From NCBI GenBank assembly GCA_030836705.1, contig JAUPLZ010000339.1:1-6655 (forward strand): a stretch of DNA of 6,655 nt. Reading direction: 5' to 3'. The stretch comes from Campylobacterota bacterium (GTDB lineage: Bacteria; Campylobacterota; Campylobacteria; Campylobacterales; SZUA-545). A program made the position numbers and the translations under genes. Position 1 is the stretch's first letter. Each line of letters starts with the position of its first letter. The notes beneath the pieces are model-generated. The model had not been told where the DNA came from, did no database searches, and worked only from the letters and a program-made list of their open reading frames with translations. Shown in pieces: positions 1-5,528 of the stretch.

Positions 1-54
1 AACCCCTGAATGACTGGACCAAAACCAGTTGCCTTACCGCTTGGCGATACCCCA
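1..54 (-). tRNA. tRNA-Gln (anticodon TTG), 3' end cut off by the window edge
   Basis: The reverse complement folds as the first 54 nt of a glutamine tRNA. It shows a 7-nt acceptor strand TGGGGTA, a D arm with GCC/GGC stem and AAGCGGTAA loop, and an anticodon stem ACTGG/CCAGT around the loop TTTTGGT. The anticodon TTG is at positions 20-22. A 5-nt variable loop and the 5' strand of the T stem (AGGGG) follow, then the first TT of the T loop. The remaining T arm and acceptor 3' strand lie left of base 1, so neither the CCA end nor any attachment site at the tRNA 3' end can be judged here. The initial T opposite the discriminator is the usual feature of bacterial tRNA-Gln. Confidence 0.95.
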
Positions 55-76
55 ATTTGTTTGTAAAACGGCTGGA

Positions 77-82
77 ATTATA
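77..82 (-). promoter_or_regulatory. Candidate -10 box of the tRNA-Gln promoter
   Basis: The minus strand carries a consensus TATAAT 22 nt upstream of the tRNA 5' end, the right place for transcription to start about 15 nt before the mature tRNA. No good -35 box is visible about 17 nt further upstream. The rest of 55-131 holds no open frame, and I see no convincing terminator between the membrane-protein gene and the tRNA, only a weak bulged AGCTTA/TAAGGCT pairing. Read-through from the upstream gene is therefore possible. Confidence 0.45.
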
Positions 83-131
83 AATATACTACCCTTACAA
101 TAGCCTTAATGATAAGCTCTTAAGCCTCTTA

Positions 132-1334
132 CTACTTTTTCTTTTTAAAAAATGGCGGCATTATGAAATAAATCAGACTTAGTAAAAATGTAGTTGTTAG
201 AGATAAAAAAATAATTCGTGTAAATTTTATATTTTCTCTATCATCAATTGGTAGAAATGATGTCACATCCGTAATAACCGAATATACAGTCAAAATACCA
301 ATTATTGCTAAGATAAATTGAACAAGTTGATTGGATTTTTCAGTTCTTTTAGATTCTAAATGTTTAGCTAGCTGCAAAAGAGTCGTTTCACTAACTGATT
401 TTGAGTCAATATATTCTGAAAAACTATCTTTTTTAAAACTAAGAGTATTAAAATTGTTTGTAAATTCATCAAAATCTTGAGATATTAAATCATTTAATTG
501 ATAGAAAGTTCTATAAGAAGATATTAAAAATTCAAGTGAATCAACACATAAATCATCTCTTAATTTGTCATCATATAATATTTTTTGAGATAAAATTGTA
601 AAGAAATTTAACTCAGCAATAGTGATCACTTTTTTTGATAAATGGACAATTTCAGAATCTAGTAAATTAATATTAAAATTTGTGTTTTCTTTAATCTTCC
701 ACAATCTTATACCCCATTCACTAAAAACATCACAATCATGATTAACTAGTAATTTATTTTCTTCTCTTAGTAGATTTACTAATTCAATATTGCCTATTTT
801 ATTTTCATCACAAAATATAATGTTTTGAGTATATAAAACTGAATACAAATGGAATCCGTCATAATCATTTGGTTTTTTATCGCTAAGTAAAATATTTGGA
901 ATTCCCCAAGTCATATTTGAATTGAGTATGATACGGTTTTTTTGGATCTCTTCTTGTTTAAGAGATTCTAGCTTTTCAAAAATAATATCAGAATTTTTTT
1001 GAAAAGAGTTGCCACCAATGCTATCATAATTGGCAAGAAAGTTTGAATCTTCACTAATTGAATATTTTGTTATAATGTTTACGCAACCATTTTTTAAAAA
1101 TGTAAAGACCACTTGAGTACACTCTAAGCCATATTCATCATAAACCTCATTAAATTTTTTTAATGTTTCATCTTCCTCTATATTTAAAAATATAAAAGAT
1201 AGCTTTTCACCACCGTTAGAGTAATTATTAAAGTGTAATGGCTGAAATATTTCAGAATCTTTAAACTCGCTACATTTCTCATTGAAAATATGCCCTAAAA
1301 ACCAAATTCTATTTTCTATGTATTCAAGCACCAC
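132..1334 (-). CDS. Uncharacterised protein with two C-terminal membrane helices (possible membrane effector)
   Basis: This is a 400-aa protein I do not recognise by family. Residues 1 to about 330 look soluble and are rich in Asn, Phe, Ile and acidic residues. A charged stretch (KHLESKRTEK, about 324-333) leads into a first membrane helix at about 337-357. A short loop containing PIDDRE follows, then a second helix at about 373-391 and a KKKK C-terminus. Positive charges before helix 1 and after helix 2 predict both ends in the cytoplasm and a short outside loop. A large cytoplasmic domain ending in a two-helix hairpin is a layout seen in membrane-perturbing defence effectors and CorA-like proteins; that role is only inferred. 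The start is GTG at 1334 (or the next GTG at 1331, better spaced from the AAAAAGG ribosome site); the nearest upstream ATG is in another frame and meets a stop quickly. The gene begins 28 nt from the insertion sequence, which separates it from the operon it probably belonged to. Confidence 0.8.
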   Translation of the reverse strand: MVLEYIENRIWFLGHIFNEKCSEFKDSEIFQPLHFNNYSNGGEKLSFIFLNIEEDETLKKFNEVYDEYGLECTQVVFTFLKNGCVNIITKYSISEDSNFLANYDSIGGNSFQKNSDIIFEKLESLKQEEIQKNRIILNSNMTWGIPNILLSDKKPNDYDGFHLYSVLYTQNIIFCDENKIGNIELVNLLREENKLLVNHDCDVFSEWGIRLWKIKENTNFNINLLDSEIVHLSKKVITIAELNFFTILSQKILYDDKLRDDLCVDSLEFLISSYRTFYQLNDLISQDFDEFTNNFNTLSFKKDSFSEYIDSKSVSETTLLQLAKHLESKRTEKSNQLVQFILAIIGILTVYSVITDVTSFLPIDDRENIKFTRIIFLSLTTTFLLSLIYFIMPPFFKKKK

Positions 1335-1361
1335 ATACCTTTTTTTAAATAAAAATTATAA

Positions 1362-1375
1362 CTGACCTTACGCAC
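1362..1375. repeat. Terminal inverted repeat, left (transposase 3' end)
   Basis: CTGACCTTACGCAC is the exact reverse complement of 2450-2463. Read inward, the two ends match for 14 bp and then diverge (left continues CC, right continues TA). The transposase stop codon is formed by bases 1368-1370 of this repeat. Confidence 0.93.
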
Positions 1376-2420
1376 CCTTCAACCTTTGAAGTTCGGTAAA
1401 AGCAACCTGATTGGCTTTTATAAACAACTTGGCTCTAATTGCGAAATGATTCAGACTATGTTTGATTTTCAAGCATTCGAGCTTGAAGACTGCCATTATT
1501 GATAAGAAAATATGATTGATTTGTGTTGTGATTGTCTTGGTAGGCGATTTACCCAAAGCAGCATTTGATTTAAGTGACTTATGATACTCTTCAACTTTCC
1601 ATCGTTTTTCATAGATTGTTGCGACATAGTCACCACCTTGTGATACATCTGAACAGATGAGATTTAGCATACCAGTGCTTCCATCTTTGTTTGTAAAGAG
1701 TCGGCGAACCAAGAGAACTTCTTTATCATAGCCCTTAAGGTAGCCACGCACACTTTGCTTATCTTCAAGTTCATATGAATCTACTCGGTGAAATTGACCT
1801 TGATATTTATCTTGCAAGGATGGAGCAAAATAACGGTTGGACTTCACAGCGGTAATGAAATCCTTAGCATGTTTTGTAATATATTCAAAGTTCTCGGTAG
1901 CAGCAAACCAGATATCCATCAGCACAAATCTAAAGGGAATATGGTTACTTAGTGCTGTTTTAAACATATCCCTCATCAACTCATTTTTTGAAATAGATGC
2001 CTTACGCTTCTTCTCTTTAGTTTCGAGATCACAGTAGGCATATTTACGAATTACCTCAAAACAGATAGGAAGTGTCACATCATTGCTATGATAGACCATA
2101 TTTAAAAGATTAACCCCCTTTACATTCCGACCTTTGGTGTGGTCATGATGCCAACAAATGATGTCACTCTCATCTGTCCACTCTTTTTCAAGAATGGTAT
2201 CATCAAAAATAATGCACGCATCATCGCTTTGAATCTCGCGTACAACAGGCTTAACCTTTTTCCACAACTGCTTGGAATTGAAAAGCTCTCCAGATAAATA
2301 CCTTGTAATCTGGTCATGACTCACCTCTCCATCCGTCATCGCTGATAGTCCTGTTGCTGTTGCCAAACCTCTGTTGCTAATCAAATAATCTGTATAAAGT
2401 TCTAAATAATCTTTTGCCAT
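1368..2420 (-). CDS. IS4-superfamily DDE transposase
   Basis: This 350-aa transposase would catalyse cut-and-paste movement of the surrounding element. The RNase H-like catalytic core is visible. The first Asp is in IIFDDT (Asp73 or Asp74), the second is Asp169 in VLMDIWF, and the Glu is in the IS4-type Y-x2-R-x3-E-x6-K signature: Tyr270, Arg273, Glu277, Lys284. The N-terminal 60 residues, with the SHDQITRYLSG segment, are typical of the DNA-binding start of such proteins. All catalytic residues are present and there is no frameshift, so the gene appears functional. The start is ATG at 2420, 43 nt inside the right end, with only a poor Shine-Dalgarno sequence ahead of it, consistent with low expression. 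The C-terminus (RLKGA) runs into the left inverted repeat. Confidence 0.95.
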   Translation of the reverse strand: MAKDYLELYTDYLISNRGLATATGLSAMTDGEVSHDQITRYLSGELFNSKQLWKKVKPVVREIQSDDACIIFDDTILEKEWTDESDIICWHHDHTKGRNVKGVNLLNMVYHSNDVTLPICFEVIRKYAYCDLETKEKKRKASISKNELMRDMFKTALSNHIPFRFVLMDIWFAATENFEYITKHAKDFITAVKSNRYFAPSLQDKYQGQFHRVDSYELEDKQSVRGYLKGYDKEVLLVRRLFTNKDGSTGMLNLICSDVSQGGDYVATIYEKRWKVEEYHKSLKSNAALGKSPTKTITTQINHIFLSIMAVFKLECLKIKHSLNHFAIRAKLFIKANQVAFTELQRLKGA

Positions 2421-2446
2421 AAATCACATCAAGCAAATTTAGTGCC

Positions 2447-2725
2447 TTAGTGCGTAAGGTCAGCTCCTAACTCAAATTGTAAAAATTCTTTAGCTCGAAT
2501 ATCAGACCAAGGGAAATATCTATAAAATCCTTGGTAATTTGCGCCCAATAATGGATCTTCATAAATTGCTAAGCCATTGTCCCTAATTCTATTTGAAAAA
2601 CTTGTTTTCGTTAGATAGATGTTAGTACTGTCAAATTTTATCCTATGAAAAAATGGATAGTTATCATTTGTAGTATAAGTTGAGTAATCTGTCTGAAGTT
2701 CATTTTTTAATGTTTCTTTATTCAT
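2447..2725 (-). CDS. Small uncharacterised protein, 3' end altered by the insertion sequence
   Basis: This is a 92-aa protein of unknown family, rich in Tyr, Phe and Asn, with no membrane segment or catalytic motif I can name. ATG at 2725 is preferred because AGGAA lies 5 nt before it; an in-frame ATG at 2740 would add five residues but has no ribosome site. It begins 43 nt after the stop of the PLD-like gene and is probably in the same operon. Native sequence runs to about Phe-Glu-Leu-Gly; the final Ala-Asp-Leu-Thr-His and stop are read from the terminal repeat of the insertion sequence. If the element is removed, the frame continues Val-Ile-Ile-Phe-Ile and stops. Either only the last few residues were changed by a simple insertion, or a longer gene lost its 3' part in a deletion; the lack of a target duplication leaves both open. 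Confidence 0.65.
   Translation of the reverse strand: MNKETLKNELQTDYSTYTTNDNYPFFHRIKFDSTNIYLTKTSFSNRIRDNGLAIYEDPLLGANYQGFYRYFPWSDIRAKEFLQFELGADLTH
2450..2463. repeat. Terminal inverted repeat, right (transposase 5' end)
   Basis: GTGCGTAAGGTCAG is the exact reverse complement of 1362-1375. It also encodes the last residues (Asp-Leu-Thr-His, after an Ala codon that straddles the boundary) of the small protein read from the flanking operon, and the stop codon sits just inside the element at 2447-2449. Confidence 0.93.
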
Positions 2726-2768
2726 TATTGTTCCTAACATAAAATAAAGGCTTTAAAGATTCCATTTT

Positions 2769-3689
2769 TCATTTTTTCGAAATCTTTTTCCAATCGTCTT
2801 CTTCCGAATTCCAATCATACCAATTGCCATTTTCATACATATGTATAGGTTTATATTTGTTTTTCGCGGCTTTATCAAATTTATTTTTCATCCTATTGGC
2901 CGTATCGTCGTCTATAATAGTCCACAAAGCACCTTTTTTATGATCATCATCTTGTATATTGATTCCATCATCCATTTGCAAATGGCATAAATCAGTAGAT
3001 AAAAGCCTTGAGTGTAACTCTCCATCCCATATAAAGAATTTAAAATTTATATTATTCCATTTTGAAAATATGTCATTATGTTTATTGAAATAATCTTGTG
3101 GTCCTGTTATCTCGTTTTGATACTTTGGCACTTTAACATGTATTATTAATTCTTTTTTTCTTTCTTGTGTGCGAGATTGAGTGGATAAATTATAAATCAA
3201 TTTGAGCGCATCCTTATAGCGAGTCAATTTCAAATTTAAATGAGGATCTATAATGGTTATCTTTTGAGAATGTTTTAAAATAGGTGATAATTCTCTCAAG
3301 GCTTCTTCATTTTGTATTTCAAAATACTTGTCCCTTTTTAAATCTAACTCTTCTGGTAGTTTGCACATTCTTTGCCCTTTTGTAGCAACTACTATCGAAG
3401 ATTTATCTATTTCTTCCAACTTTTTAAGCTTTTCTATTAATGCGCACCATTGTTCTTCTTCAAAATACTCTTTTGTTAGAATTTTATGATTTATATTAAT
3501 AGTTTTTATATTTAGCAACAACTCTCTTATTCTTTCTTCAATGCCATATTGACCGATAATCTCTACCCAATGCTTATGATGTATCTTGAGTAAAACCCCA
3601 TATCGTTTTATATCTCTTAGTGTAGCAAAAAGGCAACGATCGTATTCCTTGTTGAAAACCTGAGGGGTAATGAAGCATTCATTTATCAT
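2769..3689 (-). CDS. Uncharacterised protein with a phospholipase D-like HxR(x4)D motif (putative nuclease)
   Basis: A 306-aa protein from ATG at 3689 (312 aa if ATG at 3707 is used). I prefer 3689 because AAAGG precedes it and the overlap with the ATPase stop is only 11 nt, a translational-coupling arrangement. Numbering below uses the 312-aa form. The N-terminal half (1-140) is mostly helical and charged with no recognised domain. From about 147 the pattern resembles a PLD-like fold: a strand SQKITIIDPHLNL, a helix, the strand ELIIHVKV, then FKFFIWDGELHSRLLSTD. His232, Arg234 and Asp239 have exactly the spacing of the PLD HxKxxxxD motif, with Arg for Lys. LQMDDGINIQ follows, where PLD-like domains often have a Gly-rich turn. 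One motif per chain implies a dimer if it is catalytic. Coupling to the ATPase suggests an effector nuclease, but the motif is short and this remains inference; the Lys-to-Arg change could also mean a non-catalytic fold. Confidence 0.72.
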   Translation of the reverse strand: MINECFITPQVFNKEYDRCLFATLRDIKRYGVLLKIHHKHWVEIIGQYGIEERIRELLLNIKTININHKILTKEYFEEEQWCALIEKLKKLEEIDKSSIVVATKGQRMCKLPEELDLKRDKYFEIQNEEALRELSPILKHSQKITIIDPHLNLKLTRYKDALKLIYNLSTQSRTQERKKELIIHVKVPKYQNEITGPQDYFNKHNDIFSKWNNINFKFFIWDGELHSRLLSTDLCHLQMDDGINIQDDDHKKGALWTIIDDDTANRMKNKFDKAAKNKYKPIHMYENGNWYDWNSEEDDWKKISKK

Positions 3690-5289
3690 TGAAATCAAAC
3701 CTTTCATTTAAGCGTTCTTCAAAAAATCCGTTTGGCCATATATCCAATAAATCCCCGCTTTCAGAAAGTGACAACTCTTTTATAAGAGGTACATCTTCAT
3801 CCGTATCAATATACAAAAGACACACATCAGCAGGGGTTAGTTTTAATAATTCATCCTGCATGACGCCACTGGCTGTTTGACGCATTCGTTTCATAATTCT
3901 AAGCAGTAAATGCTCACTGTGAGTCTCTAGAATAAATGAATTTCCTTCCTTATGATAAGCTCTGATAAATTCATCTGCCAACTCACATTGTGCCTTTGGA
4001 TGAAGATGTAATTCCGGCTGCTCTATTGCAACCGTTGTATTTGAATAAGCATTTGCCGCCACAAGAATAGGTATGACTTGTGATATTCCAAGACCCAAAT
4101 CTCTATTGTTGATTTCCACACCTTTTTTTAAATCCTGAAAAACCAATTTTTCAGATTCAACTTTGGACAAAAGTTGTTTTATTTTTTCATCATTGCTTAA
4201 ATTATTAAAATCTTGAGTTTGCATTAAATCCTCAATAGATTTTAAATCAACCAGCTTAAGATGTCTGATTTTATATGTAGTAGCAAGCTTGTTGGCATCA
4301 GAGAGCCACTCGTTAACAATCTCACCGATCACATACTTTTCACCTAAGAAATACCAAGCGTTTTCACTGCTTATCGGTTCTCCACTTCGATAATCTTTCG
4401 CAAGATTAGCACTCTTAATAGAAAACTCCCTTTCCGGATAAAATCTTAGAGGTGCCAAATAATCGAACGGAGGCGTACCCTCGTTTGTTGTATGATTATA
4501 TTGTGAAAAAATAATTTTGTTTAAATATGATATTAAAAAAAGAGAATTTTCACGAAATACTTTATAATTATGAGATGATTCAACCCCTCTCTTTTTTACT
4601 AAATCTTTTGGGATAGAGAAAAATTCTACTCCAAAAATAACTTCATCATATTCCTCATTAAGTATTGTTTTATAGTTCAACGGCAAAGGATTTTTAATAC
4701 TAAAAGAAGTATATTTTGAATTCCAAATTAAATCAGCTAGCTGATGTTCACTATTTATTTTAATTTTACTTTTAGATGGTAAATAGTCTATTTTAAAAAT
4801 CCACTTATCATCGATAAAATAGGATACCTCCGTGCTTAACATATCATCAGCTTCATCGTGAGAAATGCCGATTTTTATTTTAACGCCAACCGATGTTCCA
4901 GACTCGTGAAATAAATAATTATTAAGACGATCCAAATCATAACAATATAAGGTTTTATTTTGACCCAATTTCATGTATTCATTAAACAAATCTCTTGCAT
5001 CATCGATATTGATTCGAAATACAATATCTCTATCAGTTTCATGCTTATGCACAAAATTTTTAAAACCACCTAAATTGATAGTATCACCTAGCCTATTTGT
5101 TGCATATAAATCAGGATTGCCTCCTTGAATCAAATGATGAAGATATGCTATTGCATGAATCACACTCGATTTTCCGACACTATTTGGGCTATAAATGAGC
5201 GTAATTGGTTTTTGTGAAAAAGTTTGTACATTTTCTCCAAAAGCTTTAAAGTTTGAAAATCCGATTGTTTTTTTAACACTATTATTCAT
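3679..5289 (-). CDS. ABC/SMC-type ATPase with DUF3696-like C-terminus (AAA_15/AAA_21 class), likely defence ATPase
   Basis: This is a nucleotide-binding-domain ATPase of the OLD/PARIS-AriA/Gabija-like superfamily, used in many anti-phage systems as a sensor or switch. In 540-aa numbering, Walker A is YSPNSVGKSS (37-46), with Ser38 in place of the usual first Gly. The ABC signature-like segment is DLGLGISQVIPIL (401-413), Walker B is TVAIEQPELHLHP (423-435), and the switch histidine is in ETHSEHLLLR (459-468). IWPNGFFEERL (521-531) matches the conserved WPxGFF ending of DUF3696 proteins. The middle (60-400) is a variable insertion where such proteins carry their coiled-coil or sensor region. 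There is no C-terminal Toprim domain, so it is not a full OLD or GajA nuclease; activity probably depends on the coupled downstream protein. ATG at 5289 is chosen because GGAG lies 6 nt upstream; ATG at 5301 would put that site inside the gene and add only four residues. Confidence 0.9.
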   Translation of the reverse strand: MNNSVKKTIGFSNFKAFGENVQTFSQKPITLIYSPNSVGKSSVIHAIAYLHHLIQGGNPDLYATNRLGDTINLGGFKNFVHKHETDRDIVFRINIDDARDLFNEYMKLGQNKTLYCYDLDRLNNYLFHESGTSVGVKIKIGISHDEADDMLSTEVSYFIDDKWIFKIDYLPSKSKIKINSEHQLADLIWNSKYTSFSIKNPLPLNYKTILNEEYDEVIFGVEFFSIPKDLVKKRGVESSHNYKVFRENSLFLISYLNKIIFSQYNHTTNEGTPPFDYLAPLRFYPEREFSIKSANLAKDYRSGEPISSENAWYFLGEKYVIGEIVNEWLSDANKLATTYKIRHLKLVDLKSIEDLMQTQDFNNLSNDEKIKQLLSKVESEKLVFQDLKKGVEINNRDLGLGISQVIPILVAANAYSNTTVAIEQPELHLHPKAQCELADEFIRAYHKEGNSFILETHSEHLLLRIMKRMRQTASGVMQDELLKLTPADVCLLYIDTDEDVPLIKELSLSESGDLLDIWPNGFFEERLNERFDFNDK

Positions 5290-5312
5290 ATTTAACTCCA
5301 TTAATTGATTGT

Positions 5313-5318
5313 ATTATA
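5313..5318 (-). promoter_or_regulatory. Candidate internal -10 box for the ATPase gene
   Basis: The minus strand has a perfect TATAAT within AAGTATAATAC, 23 nt before the preferred ATPase start and just upstream of its GGAG ribosome site (5296-5299). A run of A follows the upstream inverted repeat and fills the spacer; no consensus -35 is seen (the position is occupied by part of the inverted repeat). If real, it would let the ATPase be transcribed separately from the 34-aa gene ahead of it. Confidence 0.45.
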
Positions 5319-5335
5319 CTTATTTTTTTTCTATT

Positions 5336-5357
5336 TGCTTCAGGTTTTACTGAAGCA
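5336..5357. repeat. Perfect 8-bp inverted repeat between the small ORF and the ATPase gene
   Basis: TGCTTCAG and CTGAAGCA pair perfectly around a 6-nt loop, immediately after the stop codon of the 34-aa gene. As RNA on the minus strand it is followed by an A-rich tract, not a U-run, so it is a poor intrinsic terminator there. It could be an mRNA-processing or attenuating hairpin, or, since it lies at the -35 position of the candidate ATPase promoter, a protein-binding site. Confidence 0.6.
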
Positions 5358-5462
5358 TTAGGATTTTTTAGCACCCTCTTGAGCATTAGCATAAGCTTCA
5401 AGAGCCGCAAAAATTACAGGAAGAATAGCCAAAATTGTTTTTACATCCAGTTTCAAGTTCAT
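5358..5462 (-). CDS. 34-aa hydrophobic small protein (probable single membrane helix)
   Basis: A complete reading frame from ATG at 5462 to TAA at 5358-5360. It has the strongest ribosome binding site in the window: AAAGGAGG (complement of 5468-5475), five bases before the start. The product begins MNLKLDVK, has a hydrophobic core TILAILPVIFAALEAYA (about residues 9-25), and ends in a polar QEGAKKS tail. This is compatible with one short membrane helix or an amphipathic helix; a cleavable signal ending near Ala-Asn-Ala is also conceivable but would leave almost nothing. It is the first gene of the minus-strand run, 68 nt before the ATPase start, and directly opposes the WYL regulator. Possible roles are a small membrane toxin or effector, a component of the ATPase system, or a leader peptide. 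I know no homologue. Confidence 0.7.
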   Translation of the reverse strand: MNLKLDVKTILAILPVIFAALEAYANAQEGAKKS

Positions 5463-5495
5463 TGAAACCTCCTTTATTTTTTTATGTCGAAATTG

Positions 5496-5501
5496 TATAA
5501 T
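5496..5501 (+). promoter_or_regulatory. -10 box of the WYL regulator promoter
   Basis: A consensus TATAAT (in AATTGTATAATC) lies 27 nt before the regulator ATG, giving a leader of about 20 nt. The -35 position (around 5473-5478, TTTATT) is weak. No Shine-Dalgarno sequence precedes the ATG (CTGCACATTAA), so translation of the regulator is probably inefficient, consistent with a regulator kept at low level. Confidence 0.5.
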
Positions 5502-5528
5502 CATAAATGTACAAATTCTGCACATTAA
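5500..5528 (-). promoter_or_regulatory. Candidate promoter of the minus-strand operon
   Basis: On the minus strand TTAATG (5523-5528) and TATGAT (5500-5505) are 17 bp apart, an ideal spacing for a housekeeping promoter although the -35 is only a partial match. Transcription would start about 30 nt upstream of the 34-aa gene. Its -10 overlaps the -10 of the divergent regulator promoter, so the two promoters should compete for polymerase. Confidence 0.4.
5508..5524. promoter_or_regulatory. Imperfect palindrome, candidate operator of the WYL regulator
   Basis: TGTACA-AATTC-TGCACA is a 17-bp imperfect inverted repeat: six of its eight base pairs across the centre match. It almost fills the spacer between the -35 and -10 of the minus-strand promoter and covers the expected transcription start of the regulator. 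A dimeric repressor bound here could block both genes. Related WYL regulators (CapW, BrxR) bind palindromes beside their own genes; assignment to this site is inference. Confidence 0.35.

Larger units (their letters stand above)
1362..2463 (-). mobile_element. Complete insertion sequence, IS4 superfamily (possibly IS701-like), about 1.1 kb
   Basis: Perfect 14-bp terminal inverted repeats bound a single transposase gene that fills nearly the whole element, so it looks intact and potentially active. The transposase stop codon lies inside the left repeat. The IS4-superfamily assignment rests on the YREK signature of the transposase; placing it in IS701 rather than another subgroup is uncertain, since 350 aa is short for that family. 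I find no target duplication of 4 bp or more directly at the ends (left flank ends ATTATAA, right flank begins CTCCTAAC). Only TAA recurs, and only with uneven ends. The element is co-oriented with the minus-strand operon, so transcripts from it could continue into the 400-aa gene. By eye its base composition is less A/T-rich than its neighbours, which fits recent arrival. Confidence 0.9.

Noticed and set aside
1332..1336. ATG start for the membrane protein in ACATA-GTATG at 1334-1336.
   Set aside because: That ATG is out of frame with the 400-aa protein and reaches a TAG within seven codons; the in-frame starts are GTG codons.
1837..2037. Open frame on the plus strand inside the transposase gene.
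   Set aside because: It is antisense to a clearly conserved transposase, has no ribosome site and no recognisable protein features.
2120..2317. Minus-strand open frame inside the transposase gene.
   Set aside because: It is an alternative frame of the transposase; the catalytic motifs lie in the 350-aa frame.
3689..3880. Plus-strand open frame antisense to the ATPase 3' end.
   Set aside because: The ATPase reading frame here contains the DUF3696-like ending; the antisense frame has no start signals or family features.
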